Below the pieces are notes generated by a model that was not told where the DNA came from, ran no database searches, and saw nothing but the letters and a program-made list of their open reading frames with translations. DNA of 64,000 nucleotides from DASWOJ01 sp036398775 (lineage in GTDB: Bacteria > Pseudomonadota > Alphaproteobacteria > Acetobacterales > Acetobacteraceae), in contig DASWOJ010000096.1 of the NCBI GenBank assembly GCA_036398775.1, positions 1 to 64,000 on the forward strand, in the 5' to 3' direction. Position numbers and translations under genes: made by a program. The number at the start of each line of letters is the position of its first letter. Within the stretch, counting starts at the first letter, position 1. Below, in pieces: positions 8,893-19,262 of the stretch.

Positions 8893-10155
8893 GTGACCCA
8901 GGCCATCACCACGACGCGCCCGCCGTCCAACCTGGCGCGCTACGCCGCCGTCTTTGGCCCCGGCCTTGTCGTCATGCTCGCCGACACCGACGTCGGCAGC
9001 ATCATCACCGCCGCCCAGTCCGGCGCCCAATGGGGCTACCGTCTGCTGCTGATCCAGTTCGTCCTTATGCCCATCCTGTTCATGGTCCAGGAACTCACTG
9101 TCCGCCTCGGCCTCCACACTGGCCGCGGCCACGGCGAGCTGATCCGGGACACCTTCGGCCTCACCTGGGCCTGGGTCTCCGTCGCCGGCCTCGCCATCGC
9201 CGTCTTCGGCGCCCTTATCACCGAACTGTCCGGCGTCGCAGGCATCGGCGAGCTATACGGCGTTCCCCGCGTCATCAGCCTGGTCCTCGCAGCCGTGGCC
9301 CTGCTGGCCGTCGTCCTCACCGGCAGCTATCGCCGGGTCGAGCGCATCGCCATCGCCCTCGGCCTGTTTGAACTCGCCTTCTTCGCCGTTGCCTGGATCG
9401 CCCAGCCTGGCCTGCACGAAATGGCCCAGGGCGCCCTCAACATTCCCTGGGCCGACAAGGATTACGCTTACCTCGCCGCCGCCAATATCGGCGCAGTCAT
9501 CATGCCCTGGATGGTGTTCTATCAGCAGTCCGCCATCGCCGACAAAGGCCTTCGGCCCGAACACCTGCGCGCCGCCCGCTGGGATACCGCGCTCGGCGCC
9601 GTCATCACCCAACTCGTCATGGCCGCCGTCCTGGTTGCCACAGCTGCCACCATCGGCCACGCATCCAACCCCGCCGGCACTCCTCCCAGCCTGTCCTCCG
9701 TCGGCGAGTTGTCCGGCGCCCTGACCCCTTTCCTCGGCATGGGCGCCGGCCGTCTGGTGTTCAGCGCCGGCGTTCTGGGTGCCGGCATGGTCGCCGCTAT
9801 CGTCGCCACGCTGGCCCTCGCCTGGGGCGTCGGCGAGGTCACCGGCTACCAGCGCAGCCTCAACTTGCGCCCGCCACAGGCCCGCGCCTTCTACGGCCTG
9901 TATGCCGCCGCCGTCATAGGCTGCGCCGTGCTGGTCGGCATCTGGCCGGACCTCGTCAGCCTGAACGTCGGCGTCCAGGTCATGAACGCCCTGCTGCTCC
10001 CGCTGGTGCTGGGATTCCTGGCTGCCCTCAGCATACGCGCCCTGCCGCCAGCCGTGCGTCTCCGCGGCTGGTACAAGGGCGTGGTAATCGTGGTGATCAG
10101 CCTGACGACCCTGCTGGGCGTGTTCGGCGGCTTCAGCGGCGCCGGGCTGCTATAG
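8893..10155 (+). CDS. Divergent Nramp-family metal transporter
   Basis: Proton- or ion-coupled inner-membrane transporter of the Nramp (SLC11) superfamily, 420 residues, with about eleven hydrophobic helices. The first helix has GPGLVVMLADTDVGS. Classical Nramp has DPGN at this place, so the metal-binding Asp may be kept while Pro-Gly-Asn is lost. Helix 6 reads GAVIMPWMVFYQQS, without the classical MPH histidine. Such changes occur in Nramp-related clades, some of which move Mg2+, so the substrate should not be assumed to be Mn2+ or Fe2+. The GTG at 8893 is chosen because AGGA precedes it; a TTG at 8860 is possible. It diverges from the helicase remnant. Confidence 0.8.
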   Translation: MTQAITTTRPPSNLARYAAVFGPGLVVMLADTDVGSIITAAQSGAQWGYRLLLIQFVLMPILFMVQELTVRLGLHTGRGHGELIRDTFGLTWAWVSVAGLAIAVFGALITELSGVAGIGELYGVPRVISLVLAAVALLAVVLTGSYRRVERIAIALGLFELAFFAVAWIAQPGLHEMAQGALNIPWADKDYAYLAAANIGAVIMPWMVFYQQSAIADKGLRPEHLRAARWDTALGAVITQLVMAAVLVATAATIGHASNPAGTPPSLSSVGELSGALTPFLGMGAGRLVFSAGVLGAGMVAAIVATLALAWGVGEVTGYQRSLNLRPPQARAFYGLYAAAVIGCAVLVGIWPDLVSLNVGVQVMNALLLPLVLGFLAALSIRALPPAVRLRGWYKGVVIVVISLTTLLGVFGGFSGAGLL

Positions 10156-10311
10156 GCCGTCAATCCCGTAGGTTGGCTGCTCGGACAGCATCGGACGCCA
10201 GCGCCTTCCGCCAGGGCCAAGGGCCGCAGCACGGCTGATGCCTCGCCGCTCGTTCGCCGCATGAACGGACCTAAGCAAGCTTCTGGAGGTTGGTGCGCAG
10301 ACGAGAAGCTA

Positions 10312-10374
10312 AGCAGGCTTGCGCGCCCTCGCACGGCCGCACGCCATCTGCGTGGTCGGCAATACAAGCCTGCT
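10312..10374. repeat. Inverted repeat between convergent genes
   Basis: AGCAGGCTTG (10312-10321) recurs as its exact complement at 10365-10374, with a 43-base spacer. It lies in the 260-bp gap between the convergent Nramp-like gene and pobA. It could be a transcription stop or a decayed repeat, but no T-tract is present. Confidence 0.35.
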
Positions 10375-10415
10375 CAGCGGTCGAGCCTCATCCTCGGCGG
10401 TCGGAAACCTCCCGC

Positions 10416-11588
10416 TCACGCCGCCAGCGGCAGTCCCACGTAGTTTTCGGCCAGCGCCGCCGATGCCTCACGGCTGCTGACGACATAGTCCAGTTCCGCC
10501 AACTGCACCCTCCGGTCGAACTCCGAAGCCCCCTCAAACCGGTGGAACAGCGTCGTCATCCACCACGAGAACCGCTGCACCTTCCAGATGCGCCGCAACG
10601 CCGCCGCCGAGTAGCCCTGCAGCCCCGCATCCTCCCCCGTCCCATACCAGCGCCCGATCGCCCGCGACAGCAGCAGGACGTCGCCCACGGCCGAGTTCAT
10701 CCCCTTCGCCCCCGTCGGCGGCACGATGTGCGCGGCGTCGCCCGCCAGGAACAGCCGCCCGCACTGCATCGGCTCCGCCACATAGGACCGCATCGGCGTC
10801 ACCCCCTTCTGGACGATGCGCCCTGTCCGCAACGTGAACCCCTCGCATGCCAGCCGAGCCGCCAGTTCGGCCCAGATGCGATCATCGGACCACGCCTCCA
10901 CATCCTCGTCCGGCGCGCATTGCAGATACATCCGCTGCACCGTCGCCGACCGCTGCGAGCACAGGGCAAAGCCCCGCTCATGGTTGGCGTAGATCAGCTC
11001 CTCGGCGCTCGGCGGCGCCTCCGCGAGGATGCCCAGCCAACCAAACGGATACACCCTGTCATATCCGCGCCAGGACCCCGCCGGCAGCGCCGGGCGGCAC
11101 ACCCCATGGAACCCGTCGCACCCGGCGATCACGTCGCAGCGCAAGCTGTGCGCCTGCCCCTCATGAGTGAACCGGACCTCCGGGCTGCCCTCCTGAAACC
11201 CGGACACCGACACGTCGGCGCAGTCGAACAGCAGCGGCGCCCCAACTGCCTGACGAGCCGCGATCAAGTCCCGCACCACCTCATGCTGGCCATAGACCAT
11301 CACGGACTGGCCCACCAACGCCTGGAAATCTATCCGGTGCAGCACGCCTCCGAACAGCAGCCCCGTGCCCTCATGCCGCAGCCCTTCCCGGCGCATCCGC
11401 GCACCCAGCCCGGTCTGATCCAGCACGTCAACGACATGGTACTCCAGCACTCCGGCGCGTACGCGGTTCTCGACGTAATGCTGGCTCCGTGCCTCGATCA
11501 CCACGCTCTCGATGCCATCCAGGTGCAGCAGATGGGCGAGCAGCAGCCCGGCCGGGCCGGCGCCAATGATAGCGACCTGGGTACGCAT
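10416..11588 (-). CDS. pobA: 4-hydroxybenzoate 3-monooxygenase
   Basis: FAD- and NAD(P)H-dependent flavoprotein hydroxylase converting 4-hydroxybenzoate to protocatechuate. At 390 residues it matches PobA length. Visible motifs: GAGPAG at 10-15 in the N-terminal Rossmann fold, ENRVRAGVLE (about 41-50, near the substrate/flavin site in PobA), the DG motif GCDGFHG (about 160), and the GD motif LFLAGDAAHIVPPTGAKGMN (about 280-299). No PobR activator or protocatechuate ring-cleavage genes are adjacent, so downstream steps must be encoded elsewhere. It is followed (46 bp) by clpS on the same strand upstream of it. Confidence 0.93.
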   Translation of the reverse strand: MRTQVAIIGAGPAGLLLAHLLHLDGIESVVIEARSQHYVENRVRAGVLEYHVVDVLDQTGLGARMRREGLRHEGTGLLFGGVLHRIDFQALVGQSVMVYGQHEVVRDLIAARQAVGAPLLFDCADVSVSGFQEGSPEVRFTHEGQAHSLRCDVIAGCDGFHGVCRPALPAGSWRGYDRVYPFGWLGILAEAPPSAEELIYANHERGFALCSQRSATVQRMYLQCAPDEDVEAWSDDRIWAELAARLACEGFTLRTGRIVQKGVTPMRSYVAEPMQCGRLFLAGDAAHIVPPTGAKGMNSAVGDVLLLSRAIGRWYGTGEDAGLQGYSAAALRRIWKVQRFSWWMTTLFHRFEGASEFDRRVQLAELDYVVSSREASAALAENYVGLPLAA

Positions 11589-11634
11589 AGCGGTTCCGCT
11601 CCCCTCCCGTTGCTGCGGGATCAGGAAGCCGGTC

Positions 11635-11940
11635 CTACTCCTCAGGCTCGGTCGTGAACAGCAGCGGATAACCCTTCTTGCGCGCGGCGTCCGTCGCGTT
11701 GGTGGCTTTCGCCTCGGCGACTTCCTTGGTGAACACCGAAACGACGCAGGAGCCGCGCTGGTGCGCCGTCATCATCACCCGCCTGGCCTGCTCCTCGCTC
11801 AGCCGGAACTCCGCCTTCAGCACCATGGTCACGAACTCGCGCGGGGTGAAGTCGTCGTTGAGCAGGATCACCTTGTGCATCTTCGGCCGCTCGGGCTTGA
11901 GCACGGTTTCCACGCGGGGCGTGGTAGTTGTGTCTTGCAT
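11635..11940 (-). CDS. clpS: ATP-dependent Clp protease adaptor ClpS
   Basis: Adaptor that delivers N-degron substrates to ClpAP. The protein is 101 residues with an unstructured N-terminus and the core ClpS fold: KVILLNDDFTPREFV (the NDD substrate-pocket region), MMTAHQRGSCVVSVFTKEVAE, and a KK..YPL C-terminus. The ATG at 11940 is preceded by GGAGG at the right spacing, so it is preferred to the longer frame from 11967. clpA is not adjacent, unlike in many proteobacteria. Confidence 0.95.
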   Translation of the reverse strand: MQDTTTTPRVETVLKPERPKMHKVILLNDDFTPREFVTMVLKAEFRLSEEQARRVMMTAHQRGSCVVSVFTKEVAEAKATNATDAARKKGYPLLFTTEPEE

Positions 11941-12141
11941 GGGGTGCGCCTCCGTCCATCGCCGCACCGTTAGGTGCGTCGCGCGGGCGGCGAGACAAGG
12001 GCGGCCCGGGCCCGGCGGAGAATGTTGCCGACAGCGCCTGCCCAGGCCGGAGCCAGGTGGTGCGACCTCAGATAAAGTCGCTTGATGCTCTGCGCTGTTC
12101 TACGGACGACACCGCAGAGGAAAGCGCGGCCTTGTCATGGC

Positions 12142-12732
12142 TTATGAACAGCCTGAACATGCGATAGTGCTGAACCGCGGCCGGGAAAAGGCCTGTTGAA
12201 TTAATGTCATGTTGGGTACGATGGAGGTGTACGATGATATATAGCTGTAATTTGCCTGAACGATTATGACGCTGTCACCAGGGTTTGGGAGAAGCGGCGT
12301 CGCCACATTGGTCTGTGTTGAACTCGTATTTATTGAGGTTGCAACCGCCTGACAGGCACGATTGTATTCCCAATCCTTGTTTAGGGTTGAGTCAGATTTC
12401 TTGGTGTAGCTGACAATGGACATGGATAGGCTGGTGCCGGCATAGGGCCGCATCATGAGCTGGACCCCGCCAGCAGCTGCGGATCCTCCCTTGCAGAAGT
12501 CGTCCAGCAAGGTGCTCGTGGTCGTTAGCTGGGAAGCGACCATAGATGCCATGCTGGACGCCGTTGAGCTTAGCAGCATCTTCGCTCGAGCAAATTGAGA
12601 TATGGCGAATATCCCAAAGAAAAGCAGGGCCAGAACTGGCGCCATAAGCGCGAATTCAAGGGCTGCAACGCCGCGGCTGTCACCCCCCAGGCGCAGGGCG
12701 CCGCGGCGACGGCAAAACCGGCGCCCGATCAT
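12142..12732 (-). CDS. TadE/TadF-like minor pilin (second copy)
   Basis: Last gene of the Tad locus, 196 residues. After a basic start it has the pseudopilin-like segment RGVAALEFALMAPVLALLFFG (about 19-39), the feature of TadE-like minor pilins processed by the prepilin peptidase, followed by a long exported domain with four or five cysteines near its C-terminus. The ATG overlaps the stop of the previous gene (ATGA at 12729-12732), showing translational coupling. TadE/F proteins are minor pilus components or assembly factors. It is not obvious whether this copy plays the TadF role. Confidence 0.82.
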   Translation of the reverse strand: MIGRRFCRRRGALRLGGDSRGVAALEFALMAPVLALLFFGIFAISQFARAKMLLSSTASSMASMVASQLTTTSTLLDDFCKGGSAAAGGVQLMMRPYAGTSLSMSIVSYTKKSDSTLNKDWEYNRACQAVATSINTSSTQTNVATPLLPNPGDSVIIVQANYSYISSYTSIVPNMTLIQQAFSRPRFSTIACSGCS

Positions 12733-13256
12733 TGCGGCTCGTTTTGAAAGACAGAGGTAGCTGTAAGCATGAAGTTTGCAGTGTTCGTCAGAGACATCCC
12801 GAACGGACTGTTGCAAGCGACCTGTAGAACCACTGAGTCCCCAGCAGTACCGGTTGAAAAGCCGGCCGGCGAAAATGCTGTCCCCACAACCGTCGCAGCC
12901 GCCGCCGCGCTGAACGTAGGGCCGGATGCCGCATAGATCATGAGTGCGGTCTGGCACGACGGCACGATGGCTGAAACGTAGTCGCATATCACAGTGCGTA
13001 CGGCGCTATCGGACGTGCCACGTATGGTGCCAATCTGAATCTTCCGGGCAGCTTCCTTTGTGGCGAAATTGAGGACGCCCACCGCCATGATGTTCATGCC
13101 GCAAGCGAGTGCGCCAAGAACGAGGAAAAATAGCGGAATCGCAACCATCGCAGACTCCACCGCCGTCGTCCCGCGAACGTCCCGCAGCAGCCGAGGTCGG
13201 GCCAGCTCCAACCTGCGTGCCGCGCCAGCGTTGCTTTCATGGACCAAATCAATCAC
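12729..13256 (-). CDS. tadE: TadE-like minor pilin
   Basis: A 175-residue minor pilin-like protein of the Tad system. The N-terminal 28 residues are basic, followed by RGTTAVESAMVAIPLFFLVLG, in which a small residue precedes a Glu+5-like hydrophobic stretch as in TadE. The remainder is Ala/Thr/Ser-rich and predicted to be extracytoplasmic. The start is a GTG at 13256 preceded by GGGCGGGA, eight bases after the TadG stop. Gene order TadG-TadE-TadE/F with minimal spacing argues that the three products assemble together. Confidence 0.82.
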   Translation of the reverse strand: MIDLVHESNAGAARRLELARPRLLRDVRGTTAVESAMVAIPLFFLVLGALACGMNIMAVGVLNFATKEAARKIQIGTIRGTSDSAVRTVICDYVSAIVPSCQTALMIYAASGPTFSAAAAATVVGTAFSPAGFSTGTAGDSVVLQVACNSPFGMSLTNTANFMLTATSVFQNEPQ

Positions 13257-13263
13257 TCCCGCC

Positions 13264-14724
13264 CTACTGGATCAGCTTTGGCGTTGACGTTGAAGTTGAG
13301 GACTGATACGTCGTCGTGGTTGACGTCGTTAATGGCACCTGGCCGGTCACCCCCTGATCCTTGCCGATAGTTCCCGCATCCGGGTTGGTCGTCGTATTGC
13401 TGCAAGTTAAGGTAAAGTAGAGGTTCTTGTAATCGAAGTCATCCCTGGATGCGCCCATGTCGTTCCACCAATACATGAACGTCCGGCCGGCGATCTGATT
13501 GCAGCTTAGGTTTGCATACTTATAGCCAGACCTTGCATCGGTCGCAGACAAGCACACGCCAGGATATGGCGGCTGGGTAGGCGGGTTTTTAACATCGGTC
13601 ACCAGTACGATTTGAACTGCGCAGTTGGACAGCGTCGCGTTATTCACGTCGCTGTAGTGCGTAGCGGTTTGCGACAATTGGTAGCCAGTCAGGCCTCTAA
13701 TGATGTTGACCGAATTATCGGTGATCTGGGAGGGTGACTGCCCCAAAGCCATATTAGCAGTCGTCATCACCTGGAAATAGCCGGGCTTGGACCCATACTG
13801 GTTCGGGCCATAGCCTCCGGCTCCTCCCGAGGGAAACATGCCGTTGTTCATGTTGACGAACATCAGGGCGATCGGCTGGTCCGCGGGCAGGGTGTACGAC
13901 ATGCTCCTCACTGTTGCGCCGAACTGCCCGTTGCAGGCACTGTTGCTCGTCCATTGAATATCTACGGCCCCGCTGCAGTTGCTGCCAATCTCGTAGAATT
14001 GTGACAGTGATGGAAAGCTGGTGTAATCATATTGCCCATTACCTCCTAGGGGCACGCCATATAGATAGACTGAGTTCCAGTCCGCCGCGGTGGACTTGCT
14101 CGGCGAGGGCGACAACAGCTGCGACGGCGACCCGCCTCCAGTGCCAAGCTGGACGACCGGTGTCTGCGGCAAAGGCGTCGGCGGCGTTGGATTAGGCGTC
14201 GTCGTCGTCGTCACCGTGCCGGCAACCGCCGTGGCGTTGACAGTCATGGTGCTAAGGCCGACCAACCCTCCAAAAGTCGTTTTCAGGGTAGCAGTCGCAT
14301 TAACGGTGACAGCCTGGGACGAGGAGGAGGAGGAGGAGGTGGAGGAGGACGAGGTGGAGTTCGACTGTGCAGGAGTAACCGTGCGGCTTGCCGACATGAT
14401 GTCCCCGCCCAGGGCATACTTGTCGAAGTAGCTCTGCGCGTTGTTCTGGGCAACCGTACTCTGGCCTGGAGATGAGTACTGGGCGGCTCCCGCCAGCGCA
14501 GCGGCATCGGCGGCGTTTTGCAATGCTGCCTTGGCTTTGGCCATCCGTGAAATGTCAATCCCAGCCCCGACCGCAGCGATGATTGGAAAGGCGCTCAGGG
14601 CAATTACCACGGCCACATTGCCCCGGCGGTCACCCCACAAGCGCAGCCTTGGACCGGCAGCAAGGCAAATCCTGTTGCCCTCTGCACCCAAGTTTCCCGC
14701 GTGCTTCGAAACCCAACCCAACAT
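13264..14724 (-). CDS. tadG: TadG-like pilus assembly protein
   Basis: Inner-membrane anchored, mostly periplasmic Tad protein of 486 residues. Near the N-terminus (about 34-83) is the Flp-pilus TadG domain: RRGNVAVVIALSAFPIIAA, a single membrane helix, then DISRMAKAKAALQNAADAAA. A Ser/Thr-rich linker of about 40 residues follows, then a large C-terminal region with paired cysteines. No von Willebrand A domain MIDAS motif is evident. The open frame runs back to 15396, but that part overlaps tadD antisense. The ATG at 14724 has AGGGGGAG upstream and gives the family-like start. Confidence 0.83.
   Translation of the reverse strand: MLGWVSKHAGNLGAEGNRICLAAGPRLRLWGDRRGNVAVVIALSAFPIIAAVGAGIDISRMAKAKAALQNAADAAALAGAAQYSSPGQSTVAQNNAQSYFDKYALGGDIMSASRTVTPAQSNSTSSSSTSSSSSSSQAVTVNATATLKTTFGGLVGLSTMTVNATAVAGTVTTTTTPNPTPPTPLPQTPVVQLGTGGGSPSQLLSPSPSKSTAADWNSVYLYGVPLGGNGQYDYTSFPSLSQFYEIGSNCSGAVDIQWTSNSACNGQFGATVRSMSYTLPADQPIALMFVNMNNGMFPSGGAGGYGPNQYGSKPGYFQVMTTANMALGQSPSQITDNSVNIIRGLTGYQLSQTATHYSDVNNATLSNCAVQIVLVTDVKNPPTQPPYPGVCLSATDARSGYKYANLSCNQIAGRTFMYWWNDMGASRDDFDYKNLYFTLTCSNTTTNPDAGTIGKDQGVTGQVPLTTSTTTTYQSSTSTSTPKLIQ
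14318..14360. repeat. GAG/GTG trinucleotide tract in tadG
   Basis: A run of GAG-like triplets on the + strand encodes the poly-Ser/Thr linker (SSSSTSSSSSSS) of TadG on the minus strand. Slippage would change linker length in steps of one residue without breaking the frame. Confidence 0.7.
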
Positions 14725-14911
14725 CGTCAACGCTCCCCCTGCATGATCCATAGTGAACGGCATTGGCACGGCTCGACGTCCATCCCAGAACGCGGATGCG
14801 GCTCCCGCCTGCCAGCCAGGCTCAATGGCGCCATGTGCGCCACCAGCAAGGCCGGCGAAAATGCGGCACGCTCCACGGACTGCGCACCGAGCTGACCCAG
14901 TCTGCGAAAAA

Positions 14912-15958
14912 TCACGGCTTGATCTCCGGAACAGGAGTGGCGCCCAGAATGGCGGCGGAAACTGGAGCGGATGCCAAGGCCACAGCAGGAACAGCTTCAG
15001 CTGCGGCCGTCGCGGACGGCGCAGCCGCCAAGGCCGGAGACGCAATGATCTCAGGCGCAGGAGCAGCAGGGCGCGCCCTGACCCGCGCGCGCACCCGCGC
15101 TTGGGCAACCACCGGCTCTTCAGCCGCGGCGGCCGAAAGTGTGATGAACGGACCAGCCCCCGGCGACCCGGTCCCAGCACCCAAAGACCCCACAGCAATG
15201 CCAGCCGGCCGGAAAGCATCGAAGCCGGCCAGCGCCGCCGCCACCTCACCGCGCGGCATGTCCACCGCCAGCGCACGCTTCGCCTCATCCCGCTGCCCGG
15301 CAAGCTCCAGCGCAAAGGCCAGGTTGTGCCGGATGCGCGGGACCGTGGACGCGTCCGCCGCCGCGGAACGCATGATCGCCAGCGCATCGGCAACATTGCC
15401 GCTCATGGCCAAGGACAGGCCCAGGTTGGACCGCGTCGCCGCCGTGTCCGCTATGGCGAGGGCTTTGCGGTAGGCAGCCTGTGCCTCACCGTGCCTGCCC
15501 TGTTGATCCAGGGCGACAGCAAGGCCGTTGTAGCCGACAGGGTCGCTGGAATTGGCTGCCGCCAGCGTCGCATAGATCGCCTCCGCGTCCTTGCCGCGTC
15601 CCGCAGCAAGGTCCGCGCGGCCCACAGCCAGCCTTGCAGTACGCAACTGATCCCGAGTGGGCGAGGCATCCCTGGACAGTACGCGCCGGTATGCCTCCGC
15701 AGCCGCCGCACCCTGCCCCATCGCAGTCAATGCCTCGGCCTGAGTCAGCAGCGCCGCCACGTTCGAAGGATCGCGGCTGAGAACCCCCTCGGTAGCATTC
15801 AGGGCGGCTTGCGGCAGACCGCCGACAATCGCGGCATTGGCCACCCGAAGGCCCCGGGCCGACGTGCCCTCCCCTTGGGTGATCCGGTCAACCGGGCCGC
15901 TGCATGCCCCCAGCAGCAGGGCCGTCCCGAGCGCCAGCAACGCCTTATTTGATGTCAT
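14912..15958 (-). CDS. tadD: TadD-like TPR lipoprotein
   Basis: Predicted outer-membrane-associated lipoprotein of 348 residues: signal peptide with lipobox LLGAC at about 15-19, then several tetratricopeptide repeats (for example YNGLAVALDQQGRHGEAQAAYRKAL split over about 140-170, and TRSNLGLSLAMSGNVADALA). TadD acts in Tad systems as a pilotin-like factor for secretin assembly. The C-terminal 100 residues are Ala/Pro-rich with an Arg-rich patch (ARVRARVRARP) and are probably disordered. AGGGA lies 6 bases before the ATG. It begins 12 bp after tadC; a 187-bp gap separates it from tadG. Confidence 0.85.
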   Translation of the reverse strand: MTSNKALLALGTALLLGACSGPVDRITQGEGTSARGLRVANAAIVGGLPQAALNATEGVLSRDPSNVAALLTQAEALTAMGQGAAAAEAYRRVLSRDASPTRDQLRTARLAVGRADLAAGRGKDAEAIYATLAAANSSDPVGYNGLAVALDQQGRHGEAQAAYRKALAIADTAATRSNLGLSLAMSGNVADALAIMRSAAADASTVPRIRHNLAFALELAGQRDEAKRALAVDMPRGEVAAALAGFDAFRPAGIAVGSLGAGTGSPGAGPFITLSAAAAEEPVVAQARVRARVRARPAAPAPEIIASPALAAAPSATAAAEAVPAVALASAPVSAAILGATPVPEIKP

Positions 15959-15970
15959 CAGGATCCCTTA

Positions 15971-16900
15971 TTATTTCTGGAATTGTTGTACGACCTGCAC
16001 CACCGCCGGCCCGGCAACGATGAGGAAAACACAGGGTAGGATGAAGATGATCATCGGCATCGTCAGCAGCACCGGCAGCCGGCCCGCCTTTTCTTCGAAC
16101 CGGAGCAATGTCTCCTGCCGCATCTCCGTTGACAGGGTGCGCAAGGCCGAGCTCAGCGGAGTGCCGTATTGCATCGTCTGCACCAGCGTGCCCCCCAGCC
16201 GGCGCAAGCTGTCCAGGCCGGTCCGCTCCCCCAAGCCAATCAGCGCGGCCCGGCGGTCGGAGTTGATCTGCATCTCCTGCAGCGTCGTAAGCATCTCCTG
16301 CGCCACGACCGGATGGCCATACACGATCTCAGCCGCCACACGCTCGAACGCCGCTTCCAACCCCAGCCCGGCCTCCGAGCAGATCACCAGCATGTCCAGC
16401 GAGTCCGGCATCCCGTTGTCCAGCGCCTGCAAATAGACCTTGCGGCTGCGCTTGACCCAGAAGTCCGGCCCCAGCAATCCAAGGATTGCCCCCCCGCCGA
16501 CCAGGATGGTCCAATAGGACGGCCACCAATCCAACTGCGTCATCGTCGCAAACGCGGCAGACGGCAGCCCGGCCAATAGGATCAGCTTCATGCCAACGAA
16601 GATGCTGAGACCGGTTTGGCCGCGTAGCCCAGCCGTGTGCAGGGTATGCTGCAGCTCAGCCAAGGTGCGGGTTGACAGCAGCCCGCTCCGGGCAATCAGC
16701 CCGCCCAGGGCCGCCACCGGACGCAGCAATCCACCTGAACTGATAACCGGCCGGAAATCCGCCTGCGACTCCGCACCGCGCTGTACATCCTGGATGCGCA
16801 GCGCCAGCCGCTCCTCTTGCCGCAAATAGGCGAGCAGCATGAGGCTCGTCGGCACCAGCACAATAAATCCTGCACAAAGGATAACCAGCGCAAGGCTCAT
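15971..16900 (-). CDS. tadC: Tad pilus inner-membrane protein TadC
   Basis: Polytopic platform protein of the Tad secretion machine, T2SF (GspF) family, 309 residues. It has N-terminal hydrophobic helices (1-20 and about 100-140), the cytoplasmic T2SF domain (DNGMPDSLDMLVICSEAGLG, about 178-197, and LGERTGLDSLRRLGGTLVQT), and two C-terminal helices (LPVLLTMPMIIFILPCVFLI). Together with TadB it forms the inner-membrane core that the ATPase TadA/CpaF drives. Its ATG overlaps the tadB stop by four bases (16897-16900). Confidence 0.92.
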   Translation of the reverse strand: MSLALVILCAGFIVLVPTSLMLLAYLRQEERLALRIQDVQRGAESQADFRPVISSGGLLRPVAALGGLIARSGLLSTRTLAELQHTLHTAGLRGQTGLSIFVGMKLILLAGLPSAAFATMTQLDWWPSYWTILVGGGAILGLLGPDFWVKRSRKVYLQALDNGMPDSLDMLVICSEAGLGLEAAFERVAAEIVYGHPVVAQEMLTTLQEMQINSDRRAALIGLGERTGLDSLRRLGGTLVQTMQYGTPLSSALRTLSTEMRQETLLRFEEKAGRLPVLLTMPMIIFILPCVFLIVAGPAVVQVVQQFQK

Positions 16901-17870
16901 CGCAGCACCTTCGTAATCGTCGTGCGCATGACAAAGACACCGGTGCTGAGCATGCCTATGGCAACCTCAAGAACAGTGTTGCCGGCTGGCTCCGTAAACA
17001 GGATCATAAAGTAAGGTGTATTTATCAATGCCAGTCCGCCGGCAGCGACGAATGGCAAGGCCGCAAGAATGTATGTGCTCATCCGTGCTTCGCTTGCGAG
17101 TGCGAAAGCGCGTTTGCGGGCAGCTACCCGCTTGCGGATGACGTCCGCCAGATTCTCCAGCGTCTCGGACAGGCCGCCGCCCGTTTGCGCCTGCAACGAT
17201 AGCGCAGTCGCAAAAAACCTATACTCCGGCAACTGATTCCGCGACGCCACGTCCCGAAGCGCATCCTCGAGCGCGACCCCGATGGCAAGCTGGTCCGACA
17301 GCATGCGGAACTCCGTCGCCGTCGGCTCCAGCGCCTCGCGCGACACGTTGCGGACCGCTTCCGTAACCGGAATGCCGACGCGGACTGCCCGGACAATCAT
17401 CGCCAATGCATCCGGAAACTGGCTGAATAGAACCTTCGCATGGCGTTGCTCAAACCAGCCGAATACCTTGCGGCTTACCACGACCCACACCACAGGCACG
17501 GCTAGACGGGCCGAGGACCCGGCCAGTGAGGTCGCAAGCTGGCAGAATAAAGCCGCAGCGATCAGCGTGAAGAAAACCATCACCGGTCCCTTCGCGGGAT
17601 ACTGATCCTTTCGCTGTGGACTGTAGCCGAACAGCTTTGATGCAGCCGTTGCGACACGGCCGGCGCCCGCCGGGCCAGCGCCCCGGCGGGCCGTCTCGAC
17701 CAACGGGGTCGCCCGTGCATACGGTGTCGCAACAACGCTGATGCGCTCATGAAGCTGCCGCGCCTCCTTGTCGTCTCGCAGCAGCAGCCACGACGACGCA
17801 ACCAGGAGCACCAGCAAAAAAGCGCCGGCCAACAGCAGCTGCGTCAGCGTCAACAGGCCCCCGGCGTCAC

Positions 17871-17874
<4 letters not shown>
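16897..17874 (-). CDS. tadB: Tad pilus inner-membrane protein TadB
   Basis: Second T2SF-family platform protein, 325 residues. Helices lie at about residues 12-30, 98-135 and 270-320; the cytoplasmic T2SF domain in between has FPDALAMIVRAVRVGIPVTE and LQAQTGGGLSETLENLADVI, typical of TadB. Translation appears to start at a TTG (17874) that overlaps the cpaF stop codon as TTGA, the same coupling architecture as the ATGA overlaps elsewhere in the locus. It is paired with tadC immediately downstream. Confidence 0.92.
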
Positions 17875-19253
<1,379 letters not shown>

Positions 19254-19262
19254 GGCCCCTCC

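Noticed and set aside
10437..10452. CACGTAGTTTTCGGCC as a further copy of the shared regulatory element
   Set aside because: It lies inside the pobA coding end (Asn-Tyr-Val-Gly codons), lacks CTAGGT and CCGAG, and is not upstream of a gene.
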